Below the pieces are notes generated by a model. It saw only the letters and a program-made list of their open reading frames with translations, searched no databases and was not told the DNA's origin. Positions 44,675-54,129 of a stretch of DNA of 64,000 nt are shown here, one piece after another (position 1 is the stretch's first letter; the number at the start of each line of letters is the position of its first letter). The position numbers and the translations under genes are program-made. The stretch is taken from assembly GCA_017405445.1 (NCBI GenBank), contig JAFRAK010000041.1, positions 37,146 to 101,145 of the forward strand, written 5' to 3'. The stretch is from Bacilli bacterium (GTDB lineage: Bacteria; Bacillota_I; Bacilli_A; RF39; UBA660).

Positions 44675-46177
44675 ATGAAAAGAATATTTATTTTAATAAT
44701 TATATCTTTATTGTTATTTCCATGTGTTGTTAAGGCTAAAGAGTATTGTAAAGTAGTTAGTGGAGATGGCCATAGTTTAGGAAGTGAGATTGCTTGTGGC
44801 TCTGAACACTTTTATATTATTGAATCTAATGACAATGAAATAAAAATGCTTGCAAAATATAATTTGAATACAGGTGTTACAATTTATAAAGATAAAATAG
44901 TAAAAGAAGATGGGGATACTAGAAGTGATAGTGATTATTGTCAAGATTTAGCTGCTTCAAAAGGTGGTATAGTTAAAAGTGATGGCTTTTATAATGCTCC
45001 TGGTTATTGTTTTTATGCTGTTAATAATATTGATTATGTTTACTCTGAATCATTTTCTTTAGATGAAAATGTCTCTACTTATAGCGAGGCTTATGATATT
45101 TGTACTGAAAAGATTATGGATTCAGATTCTACTTATATTTCTTGGGGTGATTACCATAGTAATGATGGTCAAGTAATATGTTATCCTTATGTTTTATCTT
45201 CTCCTATATTACAATCTGAAGAAGCAAAAAGTGCACATTGGGATGCAGAATTAAATTATCTCTATCCTCAAGTTGGAGATGTTTATATACCAAGCAACTA
45301 TGGAACAAGATATAATGATCCAATACAAGAACAATCCAATTTTTATGACTATGATGTTAAAACCTCAGAGAATTCTTTTGCGGGTACTGCTCGTATAAAT
45401 ACTGTTGTTAGAGAATATGAATTAGAATTAAAACGTATGGGATTTGAAGTTGAAAATGTTTCTATGTTTCCTCTTTCTAAACTAGATGATTTAATATATA
45501 GATTTTCAAATGAACATTTACCTCTTTTAGATTGGGAAAATCATCCTATATCTGATAGAGATAACCAACAGTCTATGACTTTTGGCAATTTGAAGCCATA
45601 TATTCCTGAAGAATATTCTTGGCTGTATTCTACTACTTATTGGAATCAATCTTTATTCAAAAATAATGATGTTTATGGTGGAGGGTATTATATCTTTACT
45701 GCTGAACAAGGAAAACTTTGTGGAGCAGGATTTGATGCTTGTGCTCCTGAAACAACTTTAGGTTGCGGAGTTCGTCCATATATTACTATATCTAATGAAA
45801 TTAAATATAGTATTGATGTTGATAAAGATGATAATGGAGATGTAGAAGTAGTAGATTCCTCTTTAAGTGGAGGAGAAGTGTCTTTTAAGGTAAAACCAAA
45901 ATCAGGATATAAACTAGCAAGTCTTGTTTTAAAAAAAGCCAATGGTGAAGTGATTGAGATAAGTTCTGATGATTTAATTGAAAACGAAGATGGAACTGTT
46001 ACTACTTTAAATCACTTTGTGATGCCTAAAGAAAATGTTATAATAACGGTTCGTTGGGTAGTGTCTGACACTTTTATTAATCCTCAAACAAGAAATGTTT
46101 TCTTTATTATTTTTTGTTTTATCGCAATTAGTTGTAGTATTTTTGGACTTCATTATATTAAAAAGCAAAGAGTATAA
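44675..46177 (+). CDS. Secreted, membrane-anchored surface protein with a C-terminal repeat-like domain
   Basis: A 500-residue protein of unknown function. Signal peptide at residues 1-21 (ends VVKAKEYC), a large ectodomain with many Cys, Tyr and Asp, then a bacterial-repeat/InlB-like beta domain (GGEVSFKVKPKSGYKLASLV near 409 and VMPKENVIITVRWVV near 450) and a C-terminal TM with a basic tail (ISCSIFGLHYIKKQRV). This is a cell-surface protein held by the C-terminal helix. It is monocistronic between two terminators. Bacillus has no equivalent at this place. Confidence 0.75.
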   Translation: MKRIFILIIISLLLFPCVVKAKEYCKVVSGDGHSLGSEIACGSEHFYIIESNDNEIKMLAKYNLNTGVTIYKDKIVKEDGDTRSDSDYCQDLAASKGGIVKSDGFYNAPGYCFYAVNNIDYVYSESFSLDENVSTYSEAYDICTEKIMDSDSTYISWGDYHSNDGQVICYPYVLSSPILQSEEAKSAHWDAELNYLYPQVGDVYIPSNYGTRYNDPIQEQSNFYDYDVKTSENSFAGTARINTVVREYELELKRMGFEVENVSMFPLSKLDDLIYRFSNEHLPLLDWENHPISDRDNQQSMTFGNLKPYIPEEYSWLYSTTYWNQSLFKNNDVYGGGYYIFTAEQGKLCGAGFDACAPETTLGCGVRPYITISNEIKYSIDVDKDDNGDVEVVDSSLSGGEVSFKVKPKSGYKLASLVLKKANGEVIEISSDDLIENEDGTVTTLNHFVMPKENVIITVRWVVSDTFINPQTRNVFFIIFCFIAISCSIFGLHYIKKQRV

Positions 46178-46193
46178 TTATTCTTTGTTTTTT
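46162..46193 (+). terminator. Intrinsic terminator after the surface protein gene
   Basis: GCAAAGA/TCTTTGT hairpin over the stop, then T residues. Confidence 0.75.
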
Positions 46194-46245
46194 TATTGAA
46201 ATTAATAATTTTTTATATTATTATATAATTTATAGGAGGGATACT

Positions 46246-46641
46246 ATGAAAGAAAAAGGAAAGGGACTTTTTGAGGAGTTTAAGAAATTTGTATTACGTG
46301 GAAATGTATTAGATTTATCTGTTGGTGTTATTATTGGTACTGCTTTCGCTGGATTAATTGGAGCATTTACAGATGATTTTATTAATCCATTAATTAATGG
46401 TATTGGTGGTGCAGAAGTTGCTGGTAGAATTAAGATTTATGGTGGACAATATCTAAACTGGGGACATTTTGTAACTCAAATTATTAATTTCTTAATTATG
46501 GCTTTTGTTCTATTCTTAATTTTAAAATCAGTTAATAAATTGATGAGTCTTGGTAAGAAGAAAGAAGAAGCAGCTCCTAAAAAATCTGATGAAGTTGTTT
46601 TACTTGAACAAATTCGTGATGAATTAAAGAAGAGAAAATAA
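46246..46641 (+). CDS. mscL: Large-conductance mechanosensitive channel MscL
   Basis: A 131-residue MscL. FEEFKKFVLRGNVLDLSVGV at 9-28 leads into TM1 (LSVGVIIGTAFAGLIGAF) with the DDFINPLI periplasmic start; TM2 is near 78-97 (INFLIMAFVLFLILKSVNKL); and a charged cytoplasmic helix ends the protein. Releases solutes at high membrane tension. It is monocistronic. Confidence 0.96.
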   Translation: MKEKGKGLFEEFKKFVLRGNVLDLSVGVIIGTAFAGLIGAFTDDFINPLINGIGGAEVAGRIKIYGGQYLNWGHFVTQIINFLIMAFVLFLILKSVNKLMSLGKKKEEAAPKKSDEVVLLEQIRDELKKRK

Positions 46642-46648
46642 TAAGAGG

Positions 46649-46677
46649 AAGATATATTTAATATATCTTTTTTTCTT
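46649..46677 (+). terminator. Intrinsic terminator after mscL
   Basis: AAGATATAT/ATATATCTT hairpin with loop TTA followed by T residues. Confidence 0.75.
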
Positions 46678-46775
46678 GTAAAAAAATATTTTTTGTACTA
46701 TAATACCAAGTCGTTAGGAATTGTCATTCTACTTATTTTATTATATACTATGCATGAATAGTAAAGAGGTTTATT

Positions 46776-47750
46776 ATGGAATGGAAAATAGGAAATGTTA
46801 CAATTAAAAACCAAATTGTTTTAGCACCTATGGCTGGTATTTGTAATTCTGCTTATCGTAGAATTTGTAAAGAGATGGGTTGCGGATTAATCTATGCTGA
46901 AATGGTCAGTGATAAAGCAATTACTTTTCAAAATAAAAAAACATTAGATATGCTTACTATGACTGATTTTGAAAGACCTTTAGTTCAACAAATCTTTGGT
47001 ACAGATATAGATTCTTTTGTTACTGCTGCAAAATATATTGAAGAGAATATGAAACCAGATATTATTGATATTAATATGGGTTGTCCTGTTCCTAAAGTAG
47101 CATTACGTGCTCAAGCAGGTGCAGCGTTATTAAAAAATCCTAATAAGATTTATGAAATTGTTAAAGCTGTTGTTGATGCTGTTTCTATTCCTGTTACAGT
47201 TAAGATTAGAAGTGGATGGGATATGGATCATATTAATGCAGTAGAGGTTGCAAAATTAATAGAAAAAGCAGGAGCAAGTGCTATATGTGTTCATCCTAGA
47301 ACAAGAAGTCAGGGATACAGTGGAAAAGCAGATTGGAGTATTATTAAATTAGTTAAAGAAAATGTATCTATTCCTGTTATTGGAAATGGTGATGTAAAAA
47401 AACCAGAAGATGTACTTCGAATGTTAGATGAAACAAAATGTGATGCAGTAATGATTGGTAGAGGAGTACTTGGAAATCCTTGGTTAATTCGAGATAGTAT
47501 AGCTTTATTAGATGGAAAAGATATTCCTCCTGTGACTGTTGAAGATAGAGTTGATATGTGTTTAAAACATTTATCTTATTTGATGGAATTAAAAAGTGAA
47601 AAACTTGCTTGTTTGGAAATTAGAAGTCATATTTCATGGTATTTTAAAGGAGTTTCTGGATGCAATGAATTGAAAAATAAAATCTATCAAACTTCTAATA
47701 TTCATGATATAATTTCTTTATTAAAAGAATTTAAGGAGAGTTGTCTATGA
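46776..47750 (+). CDS. dusB: tRNA-dihydrouridine synthase DusB family
   Basis: A 324-residue Dus. VLAPMAGICNSAYRRICKEMG near residue 16, IDINMGCPVPKVALRAQAGAALLKNP with the catalytic Cys near 98, KIRSGWD near 143, HPRTRSQGYSGKADW near 175 and GNGDVKKPED near 203 are the FMN-binding and tRNA-interacting segments. It reduces uridines in the D-loop. It is followed by an RDD gene and lysS (overlaps by 4 bases); in Bacillus dusB and lysS are also neighbours. Confidence 0.93.
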   Translation: MEWKIGNVTIKNQIVLAPMAGICNSAYRRICKEMGCGLIYAEMVSDKAITFQNKKTLDMLTMTDFERPLVQQIFGTDIDSFVTAAKYIEENMKPDIIDINMGCPVPKVALRAQAGAALLKNPNKIYEIVKAVVDAVSIPVTVKIRSGWDMDHINAVEVAKLIEKAGASAICVHPRTRSQGYSGKADWSIIKLVKENVSIPVIGNGDVKKPEDVLRMLDETKCDAVMIGRGVLGNPWLIRDSIALLDGKDIPPVTVEDRVDMCLKHLSYLMELKSEKLACLEIRSHISWYFKGVSGCNELKNKIYQTSNIHDIISLLKEFKESCL

Positions 47751-48355
47751 AAGGTGAAAAAGCTAGTTTTATGAGTAGAATTTGTGCATTCTTTTTAGAT
47801 ATGTTAATTGTATCTTTAATTGCTTCTTTACTAGCTACTCCATTTGTATCGAAAGAAAAAATGGAAAGTCTTAATGAAGATTATGAAAAGATTGTTGAAA
47901 AAATACAAACTCAAGAATTAAATCTACATGAATATACTGTTGAGGTTGCAAACTTACGCTATGAAGTTATTCGTGTGAATGGTATGGGTACAATTATTAA
48001 TATTTTAATAGGAATGTTTTGGTTTGTTCTGATGCCTTTATATTTGGGAGGACAAACTTTAGGAAAAAAGATATTAAAAATAAAAATGATATCTGACAAA
48101 GATGATTTAACTGCAAATCAATTACTTGTAAGAAGTATGATAGGGAATTCCTTTTTATTTGATTTGTTAGGGATTTTGGAAGTATTACTATTTCCGAAAT
48201 ATATATTCTATTATTGTCATTGGATATTGCTATTTGTTCCATATATTTTGATGTTTGTTTCTGTGATTATGGTTTTAGTATCAAAGGATGGAAGAGCAAT
48301 ACATGATTATTTAGGACATACAAAAGTTGTTAAGATTAAGGAGATGAAAATATGA
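47747..48355 (+). CDS. RDD-family membrane protein
   Basis: A 202-residue protein with about 4 membrane segments. RDD signature: SFMSRICAFFLDMLIVSLIA near the N-terminus with Arg and Asp at the spacing typical of the family, and GGQTLGKKILKIKMIS near 104 with DYLGHTKVV near the C-terminus. Substrates are unknown. ATG at 47747 follows AAGGAG and overlaps the dusB stop; its TGA overlaps the lysS ATG. Confidence 0.85.
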   Translation: MKGEKASFMSRICAFFLDMLIVSLIASLLATPFVSKEKMESLNEDYEKIVEKIQTQELNLHEYTVEVANLRYEVIRVNGMGTIINILIGMFWFVLMPLYLGGQTLGKKILKIKMISDKDDLTANQLLVRSMIGNSFLFDLLGILEVLLFPKYIFYYCHWILLFVPYILMFVSVIMVLVSKDGRAIHDYLGHTKVVKIKEMKI

Positions 48356-49842
48356 GAGAATTTAGTGAACAAGAATTAGTTCGTAGAGAAAAAAGAGATA
48401 TGATAAGAAGTCTTGGTTTGGATCCCTTTGGTAGTCGTTATGATCGAGAAGATTTTGCCAAGGATATTGTAGAAAAATATAAAGATGTTGATCATGATGC
48501 ATTTGAAAATATGAGTGATACTGCTAAAGTTGCAGGTAGAATCATGTTTATTCGTAGAATGGGGAAGGCATCTTTCTTTACGATTCAAGATAAAACTGGA
48601 CAAATTCAAGTATATATTTCAATTAACGATGTTGGAGAAAATAATTATGATTTGTTTAAATCTGCAGATATTGGAGATATTGTAGGAGTATATGGAAAAG
48701 TAATGAAGACTAGAACTGGTGAAGTTACAATTAAATGTTTAGAGTATACTCATTTAGTTAAAGCTTTAAGACCTTTACCAGAAAAATTTCATGGTCTTAC
48801 AGATGTAGAAGAAAGATATCGTAGAAGATATGTTGATTTAATGATGAATGAAGATTCTAGAAATGTTGCTTTCTTAAGACCAAGAATTATTAGATGCATT
48901 CAAAATTTTATGGATAATCGTGGATTTACGGAAGTAGAAACACCTGTTTTAACTACATTACTTACAGGAGCTGCTGCTAGACCATTTGTTACTCATCATA
49001 ATGCTCAAGACTTGGATATGTATTTAAGAATTGCTTTAGAGTTACCTTTAAAAAGATTATTAGTTGGTGGAATGGAAGCAGTTTATGAAATTGGTAGAAC
49101 ATTTAGAAATGAAGGGATGGATACTAGACATAATCCTGAGTTTACTTTAATGGAAGCATATCTTGCTTATAGTGATTTAGAAGGTATGATGGAATTAACA
49201 GAAGCTATGTTTACTACGATTGCTAGAGAAGTATTTGGTAAAATGATTTTTAAATTTTCTGGATATGATATTAATCTTGAAGAACCTTGGAAAAGAATTA
49301 GTATGACTGATGCTATTAAAGAAAAAACAGGAATTGATTTTAAGGCAATTACTAGTTTAGATGAATGTTTAAAATTAGCAGATGAACATAATATAACTTT
49401 AGAAGAACATGAAAAAACATATGGTCATATCATTAACAAGTTCTTTGAAGAGTATGTAGAAGATTCATTAGTTCAACCTACATTCTTATATGGACATCCT
49501 ATTGAAATTTCTCCACTAACAAAGAAAAATAAAGATGATCCTAGATTTGTTGATCGTTTCGAATTATTTATAGGTGGAAAAGAATTTGCTAATGCATATA
49601 CTGAGTTAAATGATCCAGATGATCAGTTAGAGAGATTTGATGCACAACTTGCTGAAAGAGATTTAGGAAATGATGAAGCTAATGATATTGATATGGATTT
49701 TATAGAAGCATTAGAATATGGTATGCCTCCAACTGGTGGAATTGGTTATGGAATTGATCGTTTAATGATGCTATTTACGGAACAAGAATCAATTCGAGAT
49801 GTTTTATTATTTCCAACTATGAGGGAAAAAAAGAGAGATTAG
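48352..49842 (+). CDS. lysS: Lysyl-tRNA synthetase (class II)
   Basis: A 496-residue LysRS. N-terminal OB-fold (residues about 60-150), then class II motifs: motif 1 near VETPVLTTLLTGAAARPF, motif 2 YEIGRTFRNEGMDTRHNPEFT near 245, motif 3 GGIGYGIDRLMMLF near 463. Start overlaps the RDD gene. Charges tRNA-Lys. Confidence 0.97.
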   Translation: MREFSEQELVRREKRDMIRSLGLDPFGSRYDREDFAKDIVEKYKDVDHDAFENMSDTAKVAGRIMFIRRMGKASFFTIQDKTGQIQVYISINDVGENNYDLFKSADIGDIVGVYGKVMKTRTGEVTIKCLEYTHLVKALRPLPEKFHGLTDVEERYRRRYVDLMMNEDSRNVAFLRPRIIRCIQNFMDNRGFTEVETPVLTTLLTGAAARPFVTHHNAQDLDMYLRIALELPLKRLLVGGMEAVYEIGRTFRNEGMDTRHNPEFTLMEAYLAYSDLEGMMELTEAMFTTIAREVFGKMIFKFSGYDINLEEPWKRISMTDAIKEKTGIDFKAITSLDECLKLADEHNITLEEHEKTYGHIINKFFEEYVEDSLVQPTFLYGHPIEISPLTKKNKDDPRFVDRFELFIGGKEFANAYTELNDPDDQLERFDAQLAERDLGNDEANDIDMDFIEALEYGMPPTGGIGYGIDRLMMLFTEQESIRDVLLFPTMREKKRD

Positions 49843-49877
49843 TTATTTGAATTAATTATGAAATATTTGTGAAATAC

Positions 49878-49907
49878 TTGTAAAATAAGAACAATTTAGT
49901 TTATAAT
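49878..49907 (+). promoter_or_regulatory. Promoter of the YfcC-like gene
   Basis: TTGTAA (49878-49883), 18-base spacer, TATAAT (49902-49907), about 18 bases before the ATG. Confidence 0.6.
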
Positions 49908-49925
49908 ATTTTTGGGAGGTCAATT

Positions 49926-51539
49926 ATGAAAAAACATAATACAGTCAAAGTCGTTCTAATTACTATTTTAGTATTACTATTACTTACTTGGATTTTTCCA
50001 GCTGCTTACTATTCAGGTCAGTATGTAGATCAAGGACGCGTACAAATGGGATTATCAGAATTGTTTAATTATCCAATGACAGTTATTTCTTACTTTGGAC
50101 ATATTGCAATATTGATTATCTTTGTAGGAAGTTTCTATGGAATTTTATATAAAATTCCTGCTTATCGTAAATTTTTAGATAAGATTGTTTCATTATTTAA
50201 AGGAAAGGAATTTTGGTTCTTATCAATTGTTACAGTATTACTTGCATTAGGTGTTAGTTTTGCTGGTATCCAATTAGGATTAGCATTATTTATTCCATTT
50301 TTTGTATCATTGATATTATTAATGGGATATGATAAGAAAGTTGCTGCTTTAGTTGTAGTTGGTGGAATTTCAGCAGGATTTGTTGGAACAACATTTGCAG
50401 CAAATAATACAAGTTTATTAACAAGTTTACTTTCTTTAAAATATGATTTTCAAATTGGAGTTAGATTTGTAATATTACTAGTTGCTATAGTATTAGTATT
50501 ATTCAATATTCTTATGTATGCAAAAACATCTACTAAGAAGAAAGTATTAGTAGTTGAAGAGAAAAAAGAGGATTCTAATAAGAAAGTAGAAATAGATACT
50601 CAAAAAGTTGAAACTAAAACGGCTTCTAAGAGTAAAACTACTAAAACAAAATCTGTTCGTGTATCTAAGAATACAAAATCATCTTCAAAAAATAAAAATC
50701 ATAATAAAGCAGCATTAAGAGATGAAGATATTTTAGTTATTAAAGAGAATGTATTTTCTAAAGGTGAAAATGATGATTATTTAATACCTAGTAGAGTTGA
50801 ATCTAAAAATAGAATTTGGCCATTTACTTTATTCTTCTCATTATTATTTGTACTATTAGTACTTGCATTTATTAGTTGGGGAGATGCTGGATTTGGTGTA
50901 AAATTCTTTGATGATTTAACTTCAAAATTCCAAGAATTTGAATTATTTGGATTCCCAATATTTGCAAAGGTATATGGTTCTATTAATTCGTTTGGTAATT
51001 GGTCAGTAATTGATTTATTCTTACCAATGGCATTAGTAATTCTAATTTTATCAATTATTTATAAGATTAAACTAAATGATATATTTGATGGTGCTGTTGA
51101 AGGTGCTAAGAAAGCTGCTGCTCCAGCATTTGTAGTTGTGTTAGTATATACAGTATTAGTGCTTACTACTTATCATCCATTCCAATTACCTATTTATAAA
51201 GTAATTCTTGGTTGGACAAAAGGATTTAATATTATTACTACTACACTTGTAACATTCTTATCTGCATTCTTTAATATTGAACCAGCTTATGTATTCCAAG
51301 GAGTATTACCTTATTATGTAACTGTTGTTACGAAAGCTGCAGATTATCCATTAGTTGGAGTAATTGCTCAATCTATGTATGGAGTTGTAAGTTTATTTGC
51401 TCCTACAAGTTTAGTTTTAATGGTAGTATTATCTTACTTAAAGGTATCTTACAAAGATTGGTTAAAGACTGTATGGAAATTATTATTAGAATTATTTGTT
51501 GTATTATTAATAATTTTCATTATCTTAGCTTTACTATAA
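49926..51539 (+). CDS. YfcC-like membrane carrier with a Lys-rich loop
   Basis: A 537-residue protein with about 11-12 TM segments. The N-terminus LLTWIFPAAYYSGQYVDQGR fits the YfcC/C4-dicarboxylate anaerobic carrier family (IT superfamily), with GKEFWFLSIVTVLLALGVSF and the pore-like GGISAGFVGTTFAANNTSLLT. A hydrophilic cytoplasmic segment (about residues 203-295) is mostly Lys, Thr, Ser and Glu, which is unusual for the family. It is monocistronic with its own promoter and terminator. Substrate not known. Confidence 0.78.
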   Translation: MKKHNTVKVVLITILVLLLLTWIFPAAYYSGQYVDQGRVQMGLSELFNYPMTVISYFGHIAILIIFVGSFYGILYKIPAYRKFLDKIVSLFKGKEFWFLSIVTVLLALGVSFAGIQLGLALFIPFFVSLILLMGYDKKVAALVVVGGISAGFVGTTFAANNTSLLTSLLSLKYDFQIGVRFVILLVAIVLVLFNILMYAKTSTKKKVLVVEEKKEDSNKKVEIDTQKVETKTASKSKTTKTKSVRVSKNTKSSSKNKNHNKAALRDEDILVIKENVFSKGENDDYLIPSRVESKNRIWPFTLFFSLLFVLLVLAFISWGDAGFGVKFFDDLTSKFQEFELFGFPIFAKVYGSINSFGNWSVIDLFLPMALVILILSIIYKIKLNDIFDGAVEGAKKAAAPAFVVVLVYTVLVLTTYHPFQLPIYKVILGWTKGFNIITTTLVTFLSAFFNIEPAYVFQGVLPYYVTVVTKAADYPLVGVIAQSMYGVVSLFAPTSLVLMVVLSYLKVSYKDWLKTVWKLLLELFVVLLIIFIILALL

Positions 51540-51548
51540 TAATTTTTA

Positions 51549-51581
51549 GAGAAGTGAACACTTCTCTTTTTTTTGTTTCTT
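51549..51581 (+). terminator. Intrinsic terminator after the carrier
   Basis: AGAGAAGTG/CACTTCTCT hairpin and a T run. Confidence 0.9.
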
Positions 51582-51621
51582 TTTTTAAAATCTTTGATAT
51601 AATAAGTGCAGGTGATTTTAT

Positions 51622-53019
51622 ATGAAGATTTATAATACATTAACAAAAAAGGTAGAAGAGTTTATTCCTTATGAAGAAGGAAAGGTTAAACTATATACTT
51701 GTGGACCTACTGTTTATCACTATGCTCATATTGGAAATATTCGTAATTATATAGGACATGATATTTTAGATAAGACATTAAGATATTTAGGATATGATGT
51801 TACTCGTGCGATGAATATTACTGATGTTGGACATTTAACTAGTGATAGTGATTCTGGTGAAGACAAGATGGAAGTTGCGAAGAAAAGAGAACATAAGAGT
51901 GCTATGGAGATTGCTAAGTTTTATACAGATGCATTCTTTGTTGATTTTAAGAAAGTAAACTGTAAGGTTCCTGAAATTGTTAGCCCTGCTACTGAGAATA
52001 TTCCAGAATATATTAAAATCATTACTAAGTTACTAGAAGATGATTATGCTTATATATCAGGAGGAAATATTTATTTTGATATTTCTAAGTTAGATAATTA
52101 TTATTGTTTGACAAATCAAGATAGTAATTTAGTTGTAGGAGCTAGAGAATCAGTTGATGAAGATTCTAATAAACGTAATCAAGCAGATTTTGCTTTATGG
52201 TTTACTACAAGTAAATTTGAAAATCATGAGTTATTATGGGATTCTCCATGGGGTAAAGGATATCCAGGATGGCATATTGAATGTTCTGGTATTTCTATGA
52301 AATATTTAGGAGAACACTTAGATATTCATGGTGGTGGAGTAGATAATATATTTCCACATCATACAAATGAGATTGCTCAAAGTGAAGCATATCTAGGACA
52401 TAAATGGTGTAATTATTGGTTTCATAATGAGCATTTATTAGATGAGACAGGTAAAATGAGTAAGTCTAAAGGTCAGATTTTAACTGTATCTGTTTTAGAA
52501 GAAGAAGGCTATGATCCAATTGCTTTTCGTTTTATGTGTTTAGGTTCTCATTATAGAAAACAATTATTATTTACTTACGATAATTTAAAACAAGCTCAAA
52601 ATACTTTAAATAAATTAAAGAAAAAGATTAATTCTTTAAGTACTGATGGAGAAGTTGATTCTAAAGTATTTGATGAATATAAAGCTAAGTTTGTTGAAGC
52701 TTTAGAAAATGATTTAAATACTTCTAATGCTTTAGCGGTACTATATGAGTTATTAAAAGATGATAGTGTTAATGATGCGACTAAGAGAAGTTTAGTTTCT
52801 TCCTTTGATGAAGTTTTATCTTTAGACTTATTTATGGAGAAGGATGAAGTGGATTCTGATTTAGATAAAGAAGTTATGGCTTTAATAGAAGAAAGAAAAG
52901 AAGCTAAAAAGAATAAAGATTTTGGTAAAGCTGATCAAATTCGTGATGATTTATTAAAACGAGGAATTCGTTTAATTGATACTCGTGAGGGTACTACTTA
53001 TGAAATTATAAAAGATTAG
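51622..53019 (+). CDS. cysS: Cysteinyl-tRNA synthetase
   Basis: A 465-residue CysRS. KLYTCGPTVYHYAHIGNIRN contains the zinc Cys and HIGH motif (HIGN). CSGIS near 214 and HTNEIAQSEA near 240 supply further zinc ligands, and KMSKSKG near 280 is the second class I signature. RBS AGGTGATTTTAT. It heads a cysS-mrnC-rlmB-sigma run as in Bacillus, where serine acetyltransferase precedes it (absent here). Confidence 0.96.
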   Translation: MKIYNTLTKKVEEFIPYEEGKVKLYTCGPTVYHYAHIGNIRNYIGHDILDKTLRYLGYDVTRAMNITDVGHLTSDSDSGEDKMEVAKKREHKSAMEIAKFYTDAFFVDFKKVNCKVPEIVSPATENIPEYIKIITKLLEDDYAYISGGNIYFDISKLDNYYCLTNQDSNLVVGARESVDEDSNKRNQADFALWFTTSKFENHELLWDSPWGKGYPGWHIECSGISMKYLGEHLDIHGGGVDNIFPHHTNEIAQSEAYLGHKWCNYWFHNEHLLDETGKMSKSKGQILTVSVLEEEGYDPIAFRFMCLGSHYRKQLLFTYDNLKQAQNTLNKLKKKINSLSTDGEVDSKVFDEYKAKFVEALENDLNTSNALAVLYELLKDDSVNDATKRSLVSSFDEVLSLDLFMEKDEVDSDLDKEVMALIEERKEAKKNKDFGKADQIRDDLLKRGIRLIDTREGTTYEIIKD

Positions 53020-53035
53020 TTTTCTAATCTTTTTT
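53011..53035 (+). terminator. Intrinsic terminator after cysS
   Basis: AAAGATTAG/CTAATCTTT hairpin with TTTT loop, then T residues; overlaps the stop. Confidence 0.75.
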
Positions 53036-53049
53036 GGTAGGTGATTAAG

Positions 53050-53424
53050 ATGAATGTAATGGAAATTAATGTATTAGTGTTAGCGTTTTTAGGAGACGCG
53101 GTTTATGAGAAAATCGTAAGAAGATATTTAATAGAACAAGGTATTGGAAATGTAAATGATCTCCAAAAGAGAACTATAGACTATGTAAGCGCTCCTAATC
53201 AAGCTAAGTATCTAAAAGAGTTACTTGAGAAGGATATGTTATTAGATGAAGAAAAAGATGTTGTGTTAAGAGCTAGAAATTATAAGACTACTTCTCATCC
53301 TAAAAGCTGTGATATTATAACTTATAAATATGCTACTGGACTAGAAGCTTTAATTGGATATTTAGATTATTTAGGTAAGAGGGAAAGGATTCATGAAATT
53401 ATGAATTTCATATTAGGTGATTAA
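53050..53424 (+). CDS. mrnC: Mini-ribonuclease III
   Basis: A 124-residue RNase III catalytic domain without an RNA-binding domain. The LAFLGDAVYEKIVRRYLIEQ segment has the catalytic Asp of the signature, and KTIDYVSAPNQAKYLKEL, RARNYKTTSHP and ATGLEALIGYLYL-like region match MrnC. It matures 23S rRNA ends. ATG at 53050 follows TAGGTGATT. rlmB starts 1 base after its stop. Confidence 0.93.
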   Translation: MNVMEINVLVLAFLGDAVYEKIVRRYLIEQGIGNVNDLQKRTIDYVSAPNQAKYLKELLEKDMLLDEEKDVVLRARNYKTTSHPKSCDIITYKYATGLEALIGYLDYLGKRERIHEIMNFILGD

Positions 53425-53425
53425 A

Positions 53426-54124
53426 ATGTTTGTATGTGGAAGAAATGTTTGTGAAGATATGTTAAAAAATCATCAAAAGATTAATAATGCTATTTTACAA
53501 GATGGATTTAGTGATAAAATGCTAATTTCTTCTTTAGAAAATGCTAAAATACCTATTGAATATCGTTCAAAAAAGGAAATGGATCATTTGGATATTGGAA
53601 ATCATCAAGGTATAATACTATCTATTCCGGAATTTCAGTATGATAATATGGACATTCTTTCTAAAGAATCAAGTGAGGTAATACTAGTACTTGATCATAT
53701 CGAAGATCCTCATAACTTTGGAGCAATTATGCGTACTTGTGAAGCTGCTGGAATTAATACAATTATTATTCCACAAGATAGACAAGTACCTGTTAATGCT
53801 ACTGTTGTGAAAACTAGTTGCGGTACTGCTTTTTCTCTTCATATTATTAAAGTTGTTAATATTGCTTCTTCTATAGAACAATTAAAAAAAGAAGGATATT
53901 GGATTGTTGGTACTGCGTTAGAAAATAGTGTTGATTATCGAGAGATAGACTATTCTGGTAAAATTGCATTGGTTGTTGGTAACGAAGGTAATGGAATGAG
54001 TGATTTAGTTTCTAAAAAGTGTGACTTTATCGCAAAAATACCAATGTATGGCACGACAAATAGTTTGAATGTTAGTGTTGCGACTGGAATTATGATTTAT
54101 GAAATTATACGGAATAGAAAGTAG
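53426..54124 (+). CDS. rlmB: 23S rRNA (guanosine2251-2'-O)-methyltransferase RlmB
   Basis: A 232-residue SPOUT methyltransferase. N-terminal substrate-binding domain (about 1-70), then VLDHIEDPHNFGAIMRTCEAAG near 93, KTSCGTAFSLHI near 134, and the knot motif LVVGNEGNGMSDLV near 181 and SLNVSVATGIMIYE near 213. TrmH/RlmB family. ATG at 53426; RBS TAGGTGAT at the end of mrnC. Confidence 0.93.
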   Translation: MFVCGRNVCEDMLKNHQKINNAILQDGFSDKMLISSLENAKIPIEYRSKKEMDHLDIGNHQGIILSIPEFQYDNMDILSKESSEVILVLDHIEDPHNFGAIMRTCEAAGINTIIIPQDRQVPVNATVVKTSCGTAFSLHIIKVVNIASSIEQLKKEGYWIVGTALENSVDYREIDYSGKIALVVGNEGNGMSDLVSKKCDFIAKIPMYGTTNSLNVSVATGIMIYEIIRNRK

Positions 54125-54129
54125 GTATA

